A stretch of DNA of 64,000 nt from Flavobacterium sp. (GCF_025352015.1 NZ_JANXUG010000066.1:26314-90313), one strand, 5' to 3'; shown: positions 10,991 to 20,134, counted from the first letter of the stretch. The notes: a model not told the origin generated them from the letters alone. Program-made: numbers and translations.

Positions 10991-11889
10991 GAGCATTAGT
11001 AATTTCTGGCGGAGGTAGTAAAGGAGCATTTGCGGGAGGTGTTGCGCAGTATTTGCTTCAAGAAAAATTACATAAATACGACATTCTAATAGGTAGTTCA
11101 ACGGGAAGTTTGCTAATTCCTCATTTGGCTTTGGGGAATGTCAAAAAGATTTATAGTATTTACACGAGCGTTGATATGAATAATATTTTTGACATCAACC
11201 CGTTTGTGGTCAAAAAAAGAGAAGAAGGTGATGTGGTTTCTATCAACCATTTCAATGTTTTATTGCAGTTTTTAAAACGAAAGCGAACCTTTGGCGAAAG
11301 CAATAAATTAAGGAATTATATCAAAGACAATTTCATTGTTGAAGAGTTTAATCAACTTAAATCTTCAGGTTGTAATATTATAGTTACGGTTACTAATCTT
11401 TCCAAAAACGAAGTAGAATATAAAGCAATTGCCGATTGTGACTACGATGAATTTTGTGATTGGATATGGATTTCGTGTAATTATATTCCGTTTATGAGTT
11501 TGGCAACCAAAAACAATTGCGAATATGGCGATGGAGGATTTTCGAGCTTGGTTCCCATTCGAGAAGCAATAAATCTTGGAGCCACAGAAGTAGATGTAGT
11601 TATTTTAGAAACTGAAATGCAAAGTGTGCCAAAAAAAATAGGAAAAAATCCATTCTCTTTGATGATTGATTTATTTCAAACTTTGTTAAATCAAGTCGAA
11701 AAACATGATATAACAATTGGTAAACTAGCAGCCAAGACTAAAGATGTGAAACTCAATCTGTATTATACTCCCACACAACTGACCAACAATGCATTGATTT
11801 TTAACAAAGAAAAAATGAAACTTTGGTGGCAGCAAGGATACGATTATGCTAAAAATAAAAGCGAATTGATGAGTGACAATTTGCAATAA
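10987..11889 (+). CDS. Patatin-like phospholipase
   Basis: A 300-aa serine lipid acyl hydrolase of the bacterial patatin/RssA kind, without a signal peptide and so probably cytoplasmic. The glycine-rich oxyanion loop is SGGGSKGAF (residues 7-15), the nucleophile elbow is GSSTG with Ser38, and the catalytic Asp is D182 in YGDGG, giving the Ser-Asp dyad. Length is typical. It overlaps the M1 peptidase gene by four bases, suggesting the two are co-expressed, although a shared pathway is not obvious. Its true lipid substrate cannot be told from sequence. Confidence 0.92.
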   Translation: MRALVISGGGSKGAFAGGVAQYLLQEKLHKYDILIGSSTGSLLIPHLALGNVKKIYSIYTSVDMNNIFDINPFVVKKREEGDVVSINHFNVLLQFLKRKRTFGESNKLRNYIKDNFIVEEFNQLKSSGCNIIVTVTNLSKNEVEYKAIADCDYDEFCDWIWISCNYIPFMSLATKNNCEYGDGGFSSLVPIREAINLGATEVDVVILETEMQSVPKKIGKNPFSLMIDLFQTLLNQVEKHDITIGKLAAKTKDVKLNLYYTPTQLTNNALIFNKEKMKLWWQQGYDYAKNKSELMSDNLQ

Positions 11890-12009
11890 TCAGTAAGTTT
11901 TCAAAATTAAAATATAGATTGTTTTCATGCCAACTTATTATTAAAAATATAAAGCTTCAGCCATCTTGATACATTTATTTTAATCTTAATTATGTATTTT
12001 TTTTGAATC

Positions 12010-12828
12010 ATGAAAAAATTTGAACTTTCAGCTTTTGTAGAAGTCCAGGGAATTGGTGCTACATCAGGATTGGTATATTTAAACAATTTGCTGTACATTG
12101 TTTCAGACAACAGCACGTTTCTTTATCAATACACCATCAGTGATAACAGACTTTTTAAGATAAAACTTTTTGAAAACAGTCAAGAAAGTATTGTCAAAAA
12201 AGACAAAGCTGATTTTGAAGTACTCACGTTTTTTGACAATAAACTTTATCTTTTTGGTTCAGGATCTACTAAAAACAGAAATAGGAGCGTGATTTATTCT
12301 ATTGAAAACAAATCGATAAAAGAAAAAGATTTAACCAAAATTTATAAAAAACTTACCGATAAAATTTCAATTGATGACTGTGAATTGAATATTGAAGGCG
12401 TCATTATTACTCCCGAAATTACTTATTTTTTTCAACGCGGTAATAGCATTAATGCACCAAACGGTGTGTTTTGTTACGAACGAGAAAATCAAAGCGTTAC
12501 GTTTAATTTGATTACACTTCCAAAAGTTAACGAAATAGAAGCTACGTTTACAGATGCAATTTTGATAGAAGAAACTATTTATTTTTTGGCTGCAGCCGAA
12601 AATACTAATTCAGCTTATGATGACGGCGAAATTATGGGAAGTTTTATTGGAACTATAAATTTGACTACTTTGAAACTTATTGATTGCATTCAAATTAGTG
12701 CTAAAAATAAATTTGAAGGACTAACGTTGTATAAAAAAACAGCAACCGAAATAGAATTACTCTTCTGTGAAGATAATGATCAAGAGGAATTGGCATCTAC
12801 AATTTATCTTTTGAAAATATTGCTATGA
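12010..12828 (+). CDS. Hypothetical beta-rich (propeller-like) protein
   Basis: A 272-aa protein I do not recognise with certainty. It has no signal peptide. The sequence is a series of short beta-strand pairs with repeated patterns such as LYIVSDNS, LYLFGSGS, EGVIITP and FEGLTLY, which recall the blades of a beta-propeller; it may belong to a Bacteroidota family of unknown function (possibly DUF6929, recalled not checked). It lies 120 bp after the patatin-like gene on the same strand and converges on the ABC-F gene with a 9-bp gap. No regulatory signal is clear. No enzymatic motif is visible, so no function is proposed. Confidence 0.75.
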   Translation: MKKFELSAFVEVQGIGATSGLVYLNNLLYIVSDNSTFLYQYTISDNRLFKIKLFENSQESIVKKDKADFEVLTFFDNKLYLFGSGSTKNRNRSVIYSIENKSIKEKDLTKIYKKLTDKISIDDCELNIEGVIITPEITYFFQRGNSINAPNGVFCYERENQSVTFNLITLPKVNEIEATFTDAILIEETIYFLAAAENTNSAYDDGEIMGSFIGTINLTTLKLIDCIQISAKNKFEGLTLYKKTATEIELLFCEDNDQEELASTIYLLKILL

Positions 12829-12837
12829 AACTAATCA

Positions 12838-14472
12838 CTATTTTTCAATTTCCCGTAAATGCTCCATTTTCTTGTGTGACAAAAATCCTTTGATGTCTTC
12901 AAAATGTTCTTTTACTCGTTTTTGTCCAAATTCGAAAACTTTGGTTGCCAATCCGTCTAGGAAATCTCTATCGTGGGAAACTAATATCAACGTTCCATCA
13001 AAATCGCGCAGTGCATCCTTGATGATGTCTTTGGTTTTCATGTCTAAATGATTCGATGGCTCATCAAGAATTAAAAGATTTACAGGTTCCAATAATAATT
13101 TTACCATCGCTAGACGTGTTTTTTCGCCACCCGAAAGCACTTTTACTTTTTTGGTCACATCATCACCATGAAACATAAATGCTCCTAAAATATTCTTGAT
13201 TTGCGTTCTCACTTCACCAACTGCAATGTTATCAATGGTTTCAAAAATAGTAGCATTTTCGTCTAATAATGATGCTTGATTTTGAGCAAAATAGCCTATT
13301 TGAGAGTTATGACCAACCTCTACACTGCCGCTATTAATTTCTATTTCTTTCATGATGGCTTTGATCATAGTTGATTTTCCTTCACCATTTTTACCCACGA
13401 AAGCTACTTTTTGTCCGCGTTCAATGACCATATTGGCATCTTTAAAAATCAAATTTTCGCCATACGATTTTGTTAAATCCTTTACGATGACTGGATATTG
13501 TCCGGAACGAATGGCTGGTGGAAATTTCAACTTTAGTGCTGAATTGTCAATTTCATCAATTTCAACAGGAATAATTTTTTCGAGCATCTTTACACGTGAT
13601 TGTACGGATAAGGTTTTAGAAAAAGTTCCTTTAAAACGATCGATAAATTCTTGATTTTCGGCAATCATTTTTTGCTGCTCGTCATAGGCTTTTTGCTGGT
13701 GGATTCTTCTGTCTTTTCGAAGTTCGAGATAATGCGAATACTTGGCTTTATAATCATAAATTCTTCCCATTGTCACTTCAATAGTTCTGTTTGTAATGTT
13801 ATCTACAAATGCTCTATCGTGGGAAATTACCACTACGGCTTTCGCCGAATTTATCAAAAAATCTTCCAACCATTGAATACTTTCAATATCCATGTGGTTT
13901 GTTGGCTCATCCAGTAAAATCAAATCTGGTTTTTGCAATAAGATTTTTGAGAGTTCAATTCGCATTCTCCAACCTCCAGAAAACTCCGAAGTTTTACGAG
14001 TAAAATCTTCTCTTTCAAATCCTAAACCCGTTAATATTTTTTCAACTTCGGCTTCATAATTTATTTCTTCGATGGCATAAAACTTCTCGCTTAAGTCTGA
14101 AACACGTTCGATAAGTTTCATATATGCATCACTTTCATAATCTGTTCTTACGGTAAGTTGCTCATTAATAGCATCAATTTCGGCTTTCATTTTAAATATT
14201 TCACCAAACGCTTTGGATGCTTCTTCCATTACCGTCGCATCGTCTTTTGTAAATAAATGTTGCGGCAAATAAGCAATGACAGCGTCTTTTGGAGCAGAAA
14301 CATTGCCAGTTGAAGGTTTAGTTTCTCCGGCAATTATTTTTAGCAGCGTTGATTTTCCGGCACCATTTTTACCCATTAAGGCAATTTTGTCATTTTCATT
14401 GATAGCAAAAGAAACGTCACTAAAAAGTGTTGTTCCGCCAAATTGCACCGAGACGTCGTTAATTGTAATCAT
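12838..14472 (-). CDS. ABC-F family ATPase (YheS/YdiF-like)
   Basis: A 544-aa twin-ATPase of the ABC-F class. Domain 1 has Walker A GKNGAGKST, the signature FSGGWRMR typical of the YheS/YdiF branch, and Walker B LILLDEPTNHMD. Domain 2 has GKNGEGKST, LSGGEKTR and LLILDEPSNHLD, so both sites look intact, unlike the protein at 1361. The charged linker between them (about residues 245-325) is the P-site tRNA interaction motif region. Such proteins work on the ribosome; some relatives give antibiotic resistance, but nothing in the sequence points to that. It lies downstream of the cupin gene (109-bp gap), facing the gene at 12010. Confidence 0.92.
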   Translation of the reverse strand: MITINDVSVQFGGTTLFSDVSFAINENDKIALMGKNGAGKSTLLKIIAGETKPSTGNVSAPKDAVIAYLPQHLFTKDDATVMEEASKAFGEIFKMKAEIDAINEQLTVRTDYESDAYMKLIERVSDLSEKFYAIEEINYEAEVEKILTGLGFEREDFTRKTSEFSGGWRMRIELSKILLQKPDLILLDEPTNHMDIESIQWLEDFLINSAKAVVVISHDRAFVDNITNRTIEVTMGRIYDYKAKYSHYLELRKDRRIHQQKAYDEQQKMIAENQEFIDRFKGTFSKTLSVQSRVKMLEKIIPVEIDEIDNSALKLKFPPAIRSGQYPVIVKDLTKSYGENLIFKDANMVIERGQKVAFVGKNGEGKSTMIKAIMKEIEINSGSVEVGHNSQIGYFAQNQASLLDENATIFETIDNIAVGEVRTQIKNILGAFMFHGDDVTKKVKVLSGGEKTRLAMVKLLLEPVNLLILDEPSNHLDMKTKDIIKDALRDFDGTLILVSHDRDFLDGLATKVFEFGQKRVKEHFEDIKGFLSHKKMEHLREIEK

Positions 14473-14581
14473 TTTAAACTGTTGGATTGTTGGACAATAA
14501 AATCATCCTGTTTTAAAAAATGCAAATTAATTTAAAAAATGAGGCAACCTAGCTTTTAACTGGTCTTATGAAAAAATATTT

Positions 14582-14935
14582 TCAATAAGGCGTAAACTGA
14601 TCTTCGGCATTTTGTTCGGGAACAATATAAATTCTGTGCCAATCGTCTCCTTCCATAAGTTCCCAAGAATGACCTTCGCCTTGAATGTCTTTGGCGACAA
14701 GTAGTATTCCAGGTTCTAAAATAAATTGTTTTCCATTAGAGGTGGTAAACTTCAGTTTTCCTTTTAAAGTAACTACGTATTGCTCTCGCGGTGCGGTATG
14801 CTGGTGTTTTTGGTATTCTTCGATTTTAGTTTGAATAATAAAACAGTCACTTTTTATAGTCACATGTTCGGGTAAAAATCCTTCTTCAAAGTAGGAATTT
14901 CCCATGGTATCATTTTGAATTCTAAAAGCACGCAT
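14582..14935 (-). CDS. Small cupin-fold protein
   Basis: A 117-aa protein with the alternating beta pattern of a single cupin barrel: QHTAPREQYVVTLKGKLKF followed by a PGILLVAKD turn and GHSWELMEGDDWHRIYI. Histidines and glutamate that could bind a metal are present, but the classical G(X)5HXH motif is not clear. Single cupins may be enzymes, sensors or binding proteins, and the substrate cannot be deduced. It is the last gene of a tightly spaced leftward run (15 bp from the DUF2007 gene). Confidence 0.8.
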   Translation of the reverse strand: MRAFRIQNDTMGNSYFEEGFLPEHVTIKSDCFIIQTKIEEYQKHQHTAPREQYVVTLKGKLKFTTSNGKQFILEPGILLVAKDIQGEGHSWELMEGDDWHRIYIVPEQNAEDQFTPY

Positions 14936-14950
14936 TTCTTTAATTTATAA

Positions 14951-15166
14951 TTAAATACTTAATCGAAATTCCTCAATTATGGGATTGGCTTTGCCATAAT
15001 CAATTTCTTGAATGAACAGTTCAACTGCTTTTGCATTTTGAATACTAGGCAAAACATTCGCCTGATTGTTATCTCTAATGACCACTTTTATAGTAGCCTC
15101 TTCTAGTTTCTCCTTTAAACCAACTGCCAGGATTTCATCGCCCGAAAATATTTTTATTAAGCCCAT
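14951..15166 (-). CDS. DUF2007 putative signal-transducing protein
   Basis: A 71-aa acidic protein matching the small DUF2007 pattern: an N-terminal strand (IKIFSGDEILAVGLKEKLEE) followed by V-I-R-D-N and a short C-terminal helix. DUF2007 domains have a PII-like alpha/beta fold and are suspected to bind small ligands, but no function is proven. It sits between the DEAD-box-like gene (45-bp gap) and the cupin gene (15 bp). Confidence 0.82.
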   Translation of the reverse strand: MGLIKIFSGDEILAVGLKEKLEEATIKVVIRDNNQANVLPSIQNAKAVELFIQEIDYGKANPIIEEFRLSI

Positions 15167-15211
15167 TGTTTAATTAAGAATTAAAATTTACGAATTGTTA
15201 TTTATTGAAGA

Positions 15212-15826
15212 CTACTCTTCTATTTCAAAGAAGAGTGGTTCAATCATTATCTTATCTGCAAGTGTTTCTACTCTTTCGGTTATTTGTGTGCAAAAAAACA
15301 AGCGTTGTGTTTTTTCGATACTGTTTGACAAACGCATCACAACGGCATCCATTCGGTTTCTAAAAAGTATATCAGCATCGTCTACGATTAGCATTTTGAT
15401 TGTATTGCTGTTAAATCCTGCCGAGGTAAACATGGCGTTGATTTTGTTGGGTGTTCCAATTAAAATATCCAGTCCTAAAGACACAATATTTTTATCATAA
15501 TCGATGTCACCTTTGTCATGAACACCAAGAATACTCAAATCGTGATAGGTTCCATATTTCAAAAAAAGTTCTTCCATTTCTAAAACTTTTTCTTTGGTTT
15601 CTACGATAATTAAAGCTCTGGTACTTTCCTCCATTGTTTTTTCTAACCGCTGTATAACGTTCAAAACTATGGTAGTTGATTTTCCTGTTTTGGCAGATGA
15701 CTGAATTACAGCATCAGCACCGCTTTTGATGGTCGAAAAAGTAAGCTGCTGGATTTCATTTGCTACCGTCAAACCGTTTTCTATTAATGCTTGTTGGAGG
15801 TTTGGGTTTATTTTTTTTAGATTCAT
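15212..15826 (-). CDS. Single-lobe, degenerate DEAD-box-like protein
   Basis: A 204-aa protein corresponding only to the first RecA lobe of a DEAD-box RNA helicase. A Q-motif-like region is followed by a modified Walker A SSAKTGKST (usual AxTGSGKT), GTPNK in place of GTPGR, VDDAD in place of DEAD, and FFCTQ in place of SAT. The second RecA lobe with motifs IV-VI is absent, so it cannot be a normal helicase; ATP or RNA binding, or a regulatory role, is possible. The frame ends in a natural stop with an orderly neighbour downstream and keeps a strict conserved-protein pattern, so I treat it as a real gene, not a broken one. It follows the NtrC-like gene by 46 bp. Confidence 0.8.
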   Translation of the reverse strand: MNLKKINPNLQQALIENGLTVANEIQQLTFSTIKSGADAVIQSSAKTGKSTTIVLNVIQRLEKTMEESTRALIIVETKEKVLEMEELFLKYGTYHDLSILGVHDKGDIDYDKNIVSLGLDILIGTPNKINAMFTSAGFNSNTIKMLIVDDADILFRNRMDAVVMRLSNSIEKTQRLFFCTQITERVETLADKIMIEPLFFEIEE

Positions 15827-15872
15827 TTTTTTAGTTGTCAGTTAAATCCCTAGAATAGATACTAGTTAACTT

Positions 15873-17036
15873 TTATTTAGAGGCAAAAAGTTTAACATCC
15901 GTTTCTGAAATTTCGCTTCCGCCAAGGATTATCAAACGTTCAATCACATTTCTTAACTCACGGATATTTCCAGTCCAATCATATTCTTGCAATAATGTAA
16001 TGGCTTGTTTTGAAAATTTTTTTTGGACATTCCCTTGCTCTTCGGCAATCTTCTGTGCAAAATGTGCTGTCAATAAGGGAATATCTTTACGTCTATCATT
16101 TAAAGAAGGCACTTTGATTAAAATTACTGCCAATCGATGGTATAAATCTTCACGAAAACGACCCTCGGCAATTTCTTTTTTCAAATCTTTATTGGTTGCT
16201 GCAATCACTCTCACATTGATTTTGATGTCTTTGTCTGCACCTACTCTTTGAATCATATTTTCTTGCAACGCACGCAAAACTTTAGCTTGCGCAGATAAAC
16301 TCATATCGCCAATTTCGTCCAAAAATATGGTTCCGCCATCGGCTGCTTCAAATTTTCCTGCTCTGTCTTTTATGGCTGATGTAAACGCGCCTTTCACGTG
16401 CCCAAACAATTCACTTTCGATTAATTCTGTTGGAATGGCAGCGCAATTAACTTCTATCATTGGTGCATTGGCACGTTCGCTTTTTTCGTGTAATTGATGC
16501 GCTACCAATTCTTTTCCCGTTCCGTTTGAGCCGGTAATCAAAACTCTTGCATCAGTCAAAGCTACTTTTTCAATCATCATTTTGATTTGATTGACCCCTT
16601 CACTTTTGCCTATGATTTCATAGTTTTCGGAAACTTTTTTCTTTAGAATTTTGTTTTCAAGCACTAATTGTTTTTTGTCTAAAGCATTGCGAACAGTATT
16701 TAATAACCTATTCAAATCGGGTGGTTTTGAGATATAATCAAATGCGCCTAAACGCATAGTGTTTACTGCAGTTTCCAAGTCTCCATGACCAGAAATCATT
16801 ACAATCGGTATTTCAGGTTTAATTTTTTTAACGGCTTCAAGTAGTTCTTCGCCGTTCATTTTAGGCATTTTGATGTCGCAAAGCACTAGGTCGTACTCTT
16901 CGTTTTTTATTTTTTCAAAACCAAGCTTTCCGTCTTCGGCTTCGTCAACTATATAGGTGTCGTTTTCTTCAGAAAGTATTTTTGTAAGTACCCTGCGGAT
17001 TGCAGCTTCGTCTTCGATGATTAAAATTTTGGGCAT
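15873..17036 (-). CDS. NtrC-type sigma-54 response regulator lacking a DNA-binding domain
   Basis: A 387-aa two-domain regulator. The receiver domain (1 to about 120) has the acidic pocket E8-D9, phospho-acceptor Asp54 in VLCDIKMPKMNG and Lys104 in SKPP. The AAA+ domain has Walker A GSNGTGKE (169-176), GAFTSA (216-221; most sigma-54 activators have GAFTGA), Walker B FLDEIGDMS and the sensor region GNIRELRN. It ends about 25 residues after that motif, so the Fis-type helix-turn-helix found in NtrC, about 60-70 residues, is missing. It may activate sigma-54 RNA polymerase from solution. A -7 box lies at 17111-17118. No partner sensor kinase is adjacent. Confidence 0.92.
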   Translation of the reverse strand: MPKILIIEDEAAIRRVLTKILSEENDTYIVDEAEDGKLGFEKIKNEEYDLVLCDIKMPKMNGEELLEAVKKIKPEIPIVMISGHGDLETAVNTMRLGAFDYISKPPDLNRLLNTVRNALDKKQLVLENKILKKKVSENYEIIGKSEGVNQIKMMIEKVALTDARVLITGSNGTGKELVAHQLHEKSERANAPMIEVNCAAIPTELIESELFGHVKGAFTSAIKDRAGKFEAADGGTIFLDEIGDMSLSAQAKVLRALQENMIQRVGADKDIKINVRVIAATNKDLKKEIAEGRFREDLYHRLAVILIKVPSLNDRRKDIPLLTAHFAQKIAEEQGNVQKKFSKQAITLLQEYDWTGNIRELRNVIERLIILGGSEISETDVKLFASK

Positions 17037-17110
17037 TTTATTTTATGGTGAATTGTAAATGATGAATTCTGAATCATTGTTGTATAAAACAACTGTTTTT
17101 ATTGATTTGA

Positions 17111-17118
17111 CAAAAGTA
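17111..17118 (-). promoter_or_regulatory. Putative -7 box for the NtrC-like regulator gene
   Basis: Reads TACTTTTG on the minus strand, a full TAnnTTTG match, 74 bp before the start codon. It lies only 23 bp from a box of identical sequence facing the other way. Confidence 0.45.
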
Positions 17119-17141
17119 GCATAATTTCACATTAAGAGCTT

Positions 17142-17149
17142 TACTTTTG
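17142..17149 (+). promoter_or_regulatory. Putative -7 box for panB
   Basis: TACTTTTG, a full TAnnTTTG match, 49 bp before the panB start. No TTG at the ideal -33 spacing was seen. Confidence 0.45.
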
Positions 17150-17198
17150 TTGCATCAAAAATAGATTTAATACTTTTACAACGTTAAAATTAGCGACT

Positions 17199-18017
17199 AT
17201 GTCTACTGCCAAAAAAGATTATAAAAGAATAACCACAAAGTCATTATTTGACATGAAAGCCAATGGCGAAAAAATTTCTATGCTCACTGCTTATGATTTC
17301 ACAATGGCAAAAATTGTTGATTCTGCTGGAGTTGATGTGATTTTGGTTGGCGATTCTGCTAGTAATGTTATGGCTGGTCATGAAACTACGTTGCCTATTA
17401 CACTTGACCAAATGATTTATCATGCATCTGGCGTAGTTCGAGCCATTGAACGTGCTTTGGTTGTCGTTGATTTGCCTTTTGGAAGTTATCAGTCAGATCC
17501 CAAAGAAGCATTGCGATCTGCTATCAGAATCATGAAAGAAAGCGGCGGGCATGCTGTAAAACTAGAGGGTGGAAGCGAAATTAAGGAAAGCATCAAACGT
17601 ATTTTGAATGCAGGAATTCCAGTGATGGGGCATTTGGGTTTGACACCACAATCTATCTATAAATTCGGAACTTATTCTGTTAGAGCCAAGGAAGAAGAAG
17701 AAGCAGAACAATTAATCGAAGATGCAAAATTGCTAGAAAAATTGGGTTGTTTTGCTTTGGTTTTGGAAAAAATTCCTGCATCATTGGCATCGAAAGTAGC
17801 CAAAACTATTTCTATTCCTGTTATTGGTATTGGAGCTGGTGGTGGTGTTGACGGACAAGTATTGGTCATTCACGATATGCTTGGTATGAATAATGAATTT
17901 AGTCCACGATTTTTAAGACGTTATTTAAATTTGTACGAACAAATGACTACTGCAATAGGGAATTATGTTGCAGATGTGAAATCGAGTGATTTTCCTAATA
18001 TACATGAGCAATATTAA
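17199..18017 (+). CDS. panB: 3-methyl-2-oxobutanoate hydroxymethyltransferase
   Basis: Transfers a hydroxymethyl group from 5,10-methylene-tetrahydrofolate to alpha-ketoisovalerate, the first committed step of pantothenate and thus coenzyme A synthesis, in the cytoplasm. The 272-aa product has the usual TIM-barrel motifs: MLTAYDF (start of strand 1), [16 protein letters not shown] (Mg2+-binding Asp), [16 protein letters not shown] and [15 protein letters not shown]. Length and start ([16 protein letters not shown]) match the family. It heads a same-strand run with the pseudouridine synthase gene, 21 bp downstream by its ATG start. panC and panD are not here. Confidence 0.97.
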   Translation: MSTAKKDYKRITTKSLFDMKANGEKISMLTAYDFTMAKIVDSAGVDVILVGDSASNVMAGHETTLPITLDQMIYHASGVVRAIERALVVVDLPFGSYQSDPKEALRSAIRIMKESGGHAVKLEGGSEIKESIKRILNAGIPVMGHLGLTPQSIYKFGTYSVRAKEEEEAEQLIEDAKLLEKLGCFALVLEKIPASLASKVAKTISIPVIGIGAGGGVDGQVLVIHDMLGMNNEFSPRFLRRYLNLYEQMTTAIGNYVADVKSSDFPNIHEQY

Positions 18018-18021
18018 TTCA

Positions 18022-18042
18022 GATTTGAAAATTTGAAAATGA
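18022..18042 (+). repeat. Dispersed AATTTGAAAATG repeat copy at a start codon
   Basis: Two overlapping copies (ATTTGAAAATTTGAAAATGA) fill the gap between panB and the pseudouridine synthase gene and include its ATG. See the copies at 8856 and 57011. Confidence 0.55.
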
Positions 18043-18728
18043 AAGAAGTCTCAAATAAAGACAACCTCCACGTCCTTCATGAAGACAATCACATTATTGT
18101 TGTAAATAAACGAGTTGGCGACCTTGTTCAAGGCGATAAAACGGGAGACAAACCTTTGTCAGAAGTGGTAAAAGTATATCTCAAAGAAAAATACAACAAA
18201 CCTGGAGAAGTTTTTCTTGGTGTGGTTCACAGATTGGATAGACCCACAACCGGAATTGTAGTTTTTGCCAAAACCACAAAGGCCTTAACTCGTTTGAATG
18301 AAATGTTTAGTAAGAGAGAAACGCAAAAAACTTATTGGGCTGTTGTAAAAAACAAGCCCGAAAACGACACCAGTACATTAATTCATTATTTAAAAAGAAA
18401 CGAAAAAAACAATACTTCCAAAGCGCATCTTAAAGAAATTCCAGAAAGTAAAAAAGCTAGTTTAGAGTATAAAATCATTAAAAAACTAGACAATTATTTT
18501 GTGCTCGAAATCAATCTTCTCACAGGAAGACATCATCAAATTAGAGCACAAATGGCAGCCATTGGATGTCCTATAAAAGGAGATTTGAAATATGGTTTTG
18601 AACGCAGTAATCTAGATGGTGGTATTCATTTGCATGCCCGCAAACTGGTTTTTATACATCCTGTTTCTAAAGAGGCACTCGAAATTATTGCTCCAACGCC
18701 AAAAGATGCTATTTGGAAATCTATTTAG
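18039..18728 (+). CDS. RluD/RluA-family pseudouridine synthase
   Basis: Converts uridine to pseudouridine in rRNA or tRNA. The 229-aa protein has the family motif HRLDRPTTG, whose Asp (residue 67) is the catalytic nucleophile, then TYWAVV and the C-terminal RHHQIRAQM box. There is no N-terminal S4 domain, as in the short RluA-like branch, so the exact target base is open. I chose ATG at 18039 over an in-frame TTG at 18033, which adds only two residues. The start overlaps an AATTTGAAAATG repeat copy (18022-18042), so the repeat forms the ribosome-binding region. Confidence 0.92.
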   Translation: MKEVSNKDNLHVLHEDNHIIVVNKRVGDLVQGDKTGDKPLSEVVKVYLKEKYNKPGEVFLGVVHRLDRPTTGIVVFAKTTKALTRLNEMFSKRETQKTYWAVVKNKPENDTSTLIHYLKRNEKNNTSKAHLKEIPESKKASLEYKIIKKLDNYFVLEINLLTGRHHQIRAQMAAIGCPIKGDLKYGFERSNLDGGIHLHARKLVFIHPVSKEALEIIAPTPKDAIWKSI

Positions 18729-18781
18729 TATTAAAAGCGTATTTTTACTTATATTATTTAACCCAATTAAAAATATCTGCA

Positions 18782-20134
18782 ATGAAAAAAGTAATTTTAA
18801 CCGTTGTTTTACTGTTTGGTTTTGGTGCTTTTGCACAAGACCATTTTTCTGGAATAAGCACTTCCAATAGGGTTGGAATTTTAAACGGAGCTCTTAATCC
18901 AGCCGAGTTTTCCAACCTGTCCAAAAAATTTGAAATCAATTTTTATGGTGTTTGTTTTGATGTTTCCAATAATAAAATTGGTTTCAAAGATTTAACGTCC
19001 CACTCTAATCTTGAAACTTTAATTTTTAAAGGAAATGAGCCTGTAAATATGCGTTTTGATGGTGCAATTGTTGGTCCTAGTTTCGCAATGAGATGGATGA
19101 AATGGGGATTTGGAATTACCACTAAAGCCAATGTTAAATTTGATGTTGTAAATGTAGACACTGCTATTGGAAATGCGATTACAAATTCGGGAAGTATTCA
19201 AGCACTTGTTCCTGTTTTTTTAAATCAGTCTGGAAATCAAAGATTAAACGGGACTTCTTATGGAGAAGTAGGTTTATCTGCGGCACGAACACTTTTTGAT
19301 AATGACAAACACACCATTAGCGCAGGAATAACTTTCAAATTTTTGTTTCCAGGCTCTTATTCAAACGTTGGTTTAAGTAATCTAAAAGGAACTATTACTA
19401 AAGATCCTACAGGAGCTTATTTGACTACTGATCAAGCTGCTAATTTGAATATTGCTTATTCTGGTAATTTGGCCGATAGCTTTAAGAATTTTAATGATTA
19501 CACTAAATCTATTTTTGGTGGTCTAAATGGTGTCGCTACCGATATTGGTGCTACTTACCAATGGAAAGATGGTAAAACAAAATATAAAATTAAAGCTGGA
19601 TTTGCCATCAGAAACATGGGAAGCATGACTTTTAAAAATAATAATAATTATAACACTAATTATACATTAAACATACAACCAACCTTGCAAAATCCGAAAG
19701 GATTAGATTTAAGTTTGTTCGCTAATGTAAATAATTTAAGTGATGTAGAGCAAATTTTATTAAGCAAAGGCTATTTAACCAAAAACCCCGAGAAAAAGGA
19801 ATTTAAAGTAAATATGCCGACATTAATGACGTTATATGCTGACTTCAAAATTGTTCCAAAAGTGTATGTTACAGGATATTTACAACAAAAATTAAAAAAA
19901 GATGACAGCGATGACCAAGTCACAGTTCGTAATATTTTTTCAGTTACACCCAGAGTTAATCTTGGTTTTTTTGAAGCGTATATTCCAGTTTCAACAGATG
20001 ATATATCGGGAACAAACGTAGGTTTAGGTTTTAGACTAGCTGGTTTTTATCTTGGATCAAATTCTATCATAACCTCTTTAGCAGATGGTAAACAAGCCAA
20101 TTTTTATACCGGTTATCGCCTTGCATTTTTATAA
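18782..20134 (+). CDS. Outer-membrane beta-barrel protein (DUF5723-like)
   Basis: A 450-aa exported protein. The signal peptide is residues 1-19 (ends FGAFAQ); the frame is open back to 18713, but ATG at 18782 gives the signal peptide at the N-terminus and is clearly right. The rest is a long series of amphipathic beta strands with glycine- and aromatic-rich turns and ends in an aromatic/hydrophobic strand (FYTGYRLAFL), as expected for an outer-membrane barrel. It resembles the Bacteroidota DUF5723 proteins, of unknown function. It lies 53 bp after the pseudouridine synthase gene and may share its transcript. Confidence 0.8.
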   Translation: MKKVILTVVLLFGFGAFAQDHFSGISTSNRVGILNGALNPAEFSNLSKKFEINFYGVCFDVSNNKIGFKDLTSHSNLETLIFKGNEPVNMRFDGAIVGPSFAMRWMKWGFGITTKANVKFDVVNVDTAIGNAITNSGSIQALVPVFLNQSGNQRLNGTSYGEVGLSAARTLFDNDKHTISAGITFKFLFPGSYSNVGLSNLKGTITKDPTGAYLTTDQAANLNIAYSGNLADSFKNFNDYTKSIFGGLNGVATDIGATYQWKDGKTKYKIKAGFAIRNMGSMTFKNNNNYNTNYTLNIQPTLQNPKGLDLSLFANVNNLSDVEQILLSKGYLTKNPEKKEFKVNMPTLMTLYADFKIVPKVYVTGYLQQKLKKDDSDDQVTVRNIFSVTPRVNLGFFEAYIPVSTDDISGTNVGLGFRLAGFYLGSNSIITSLADGKQANFYTGYRLAFL

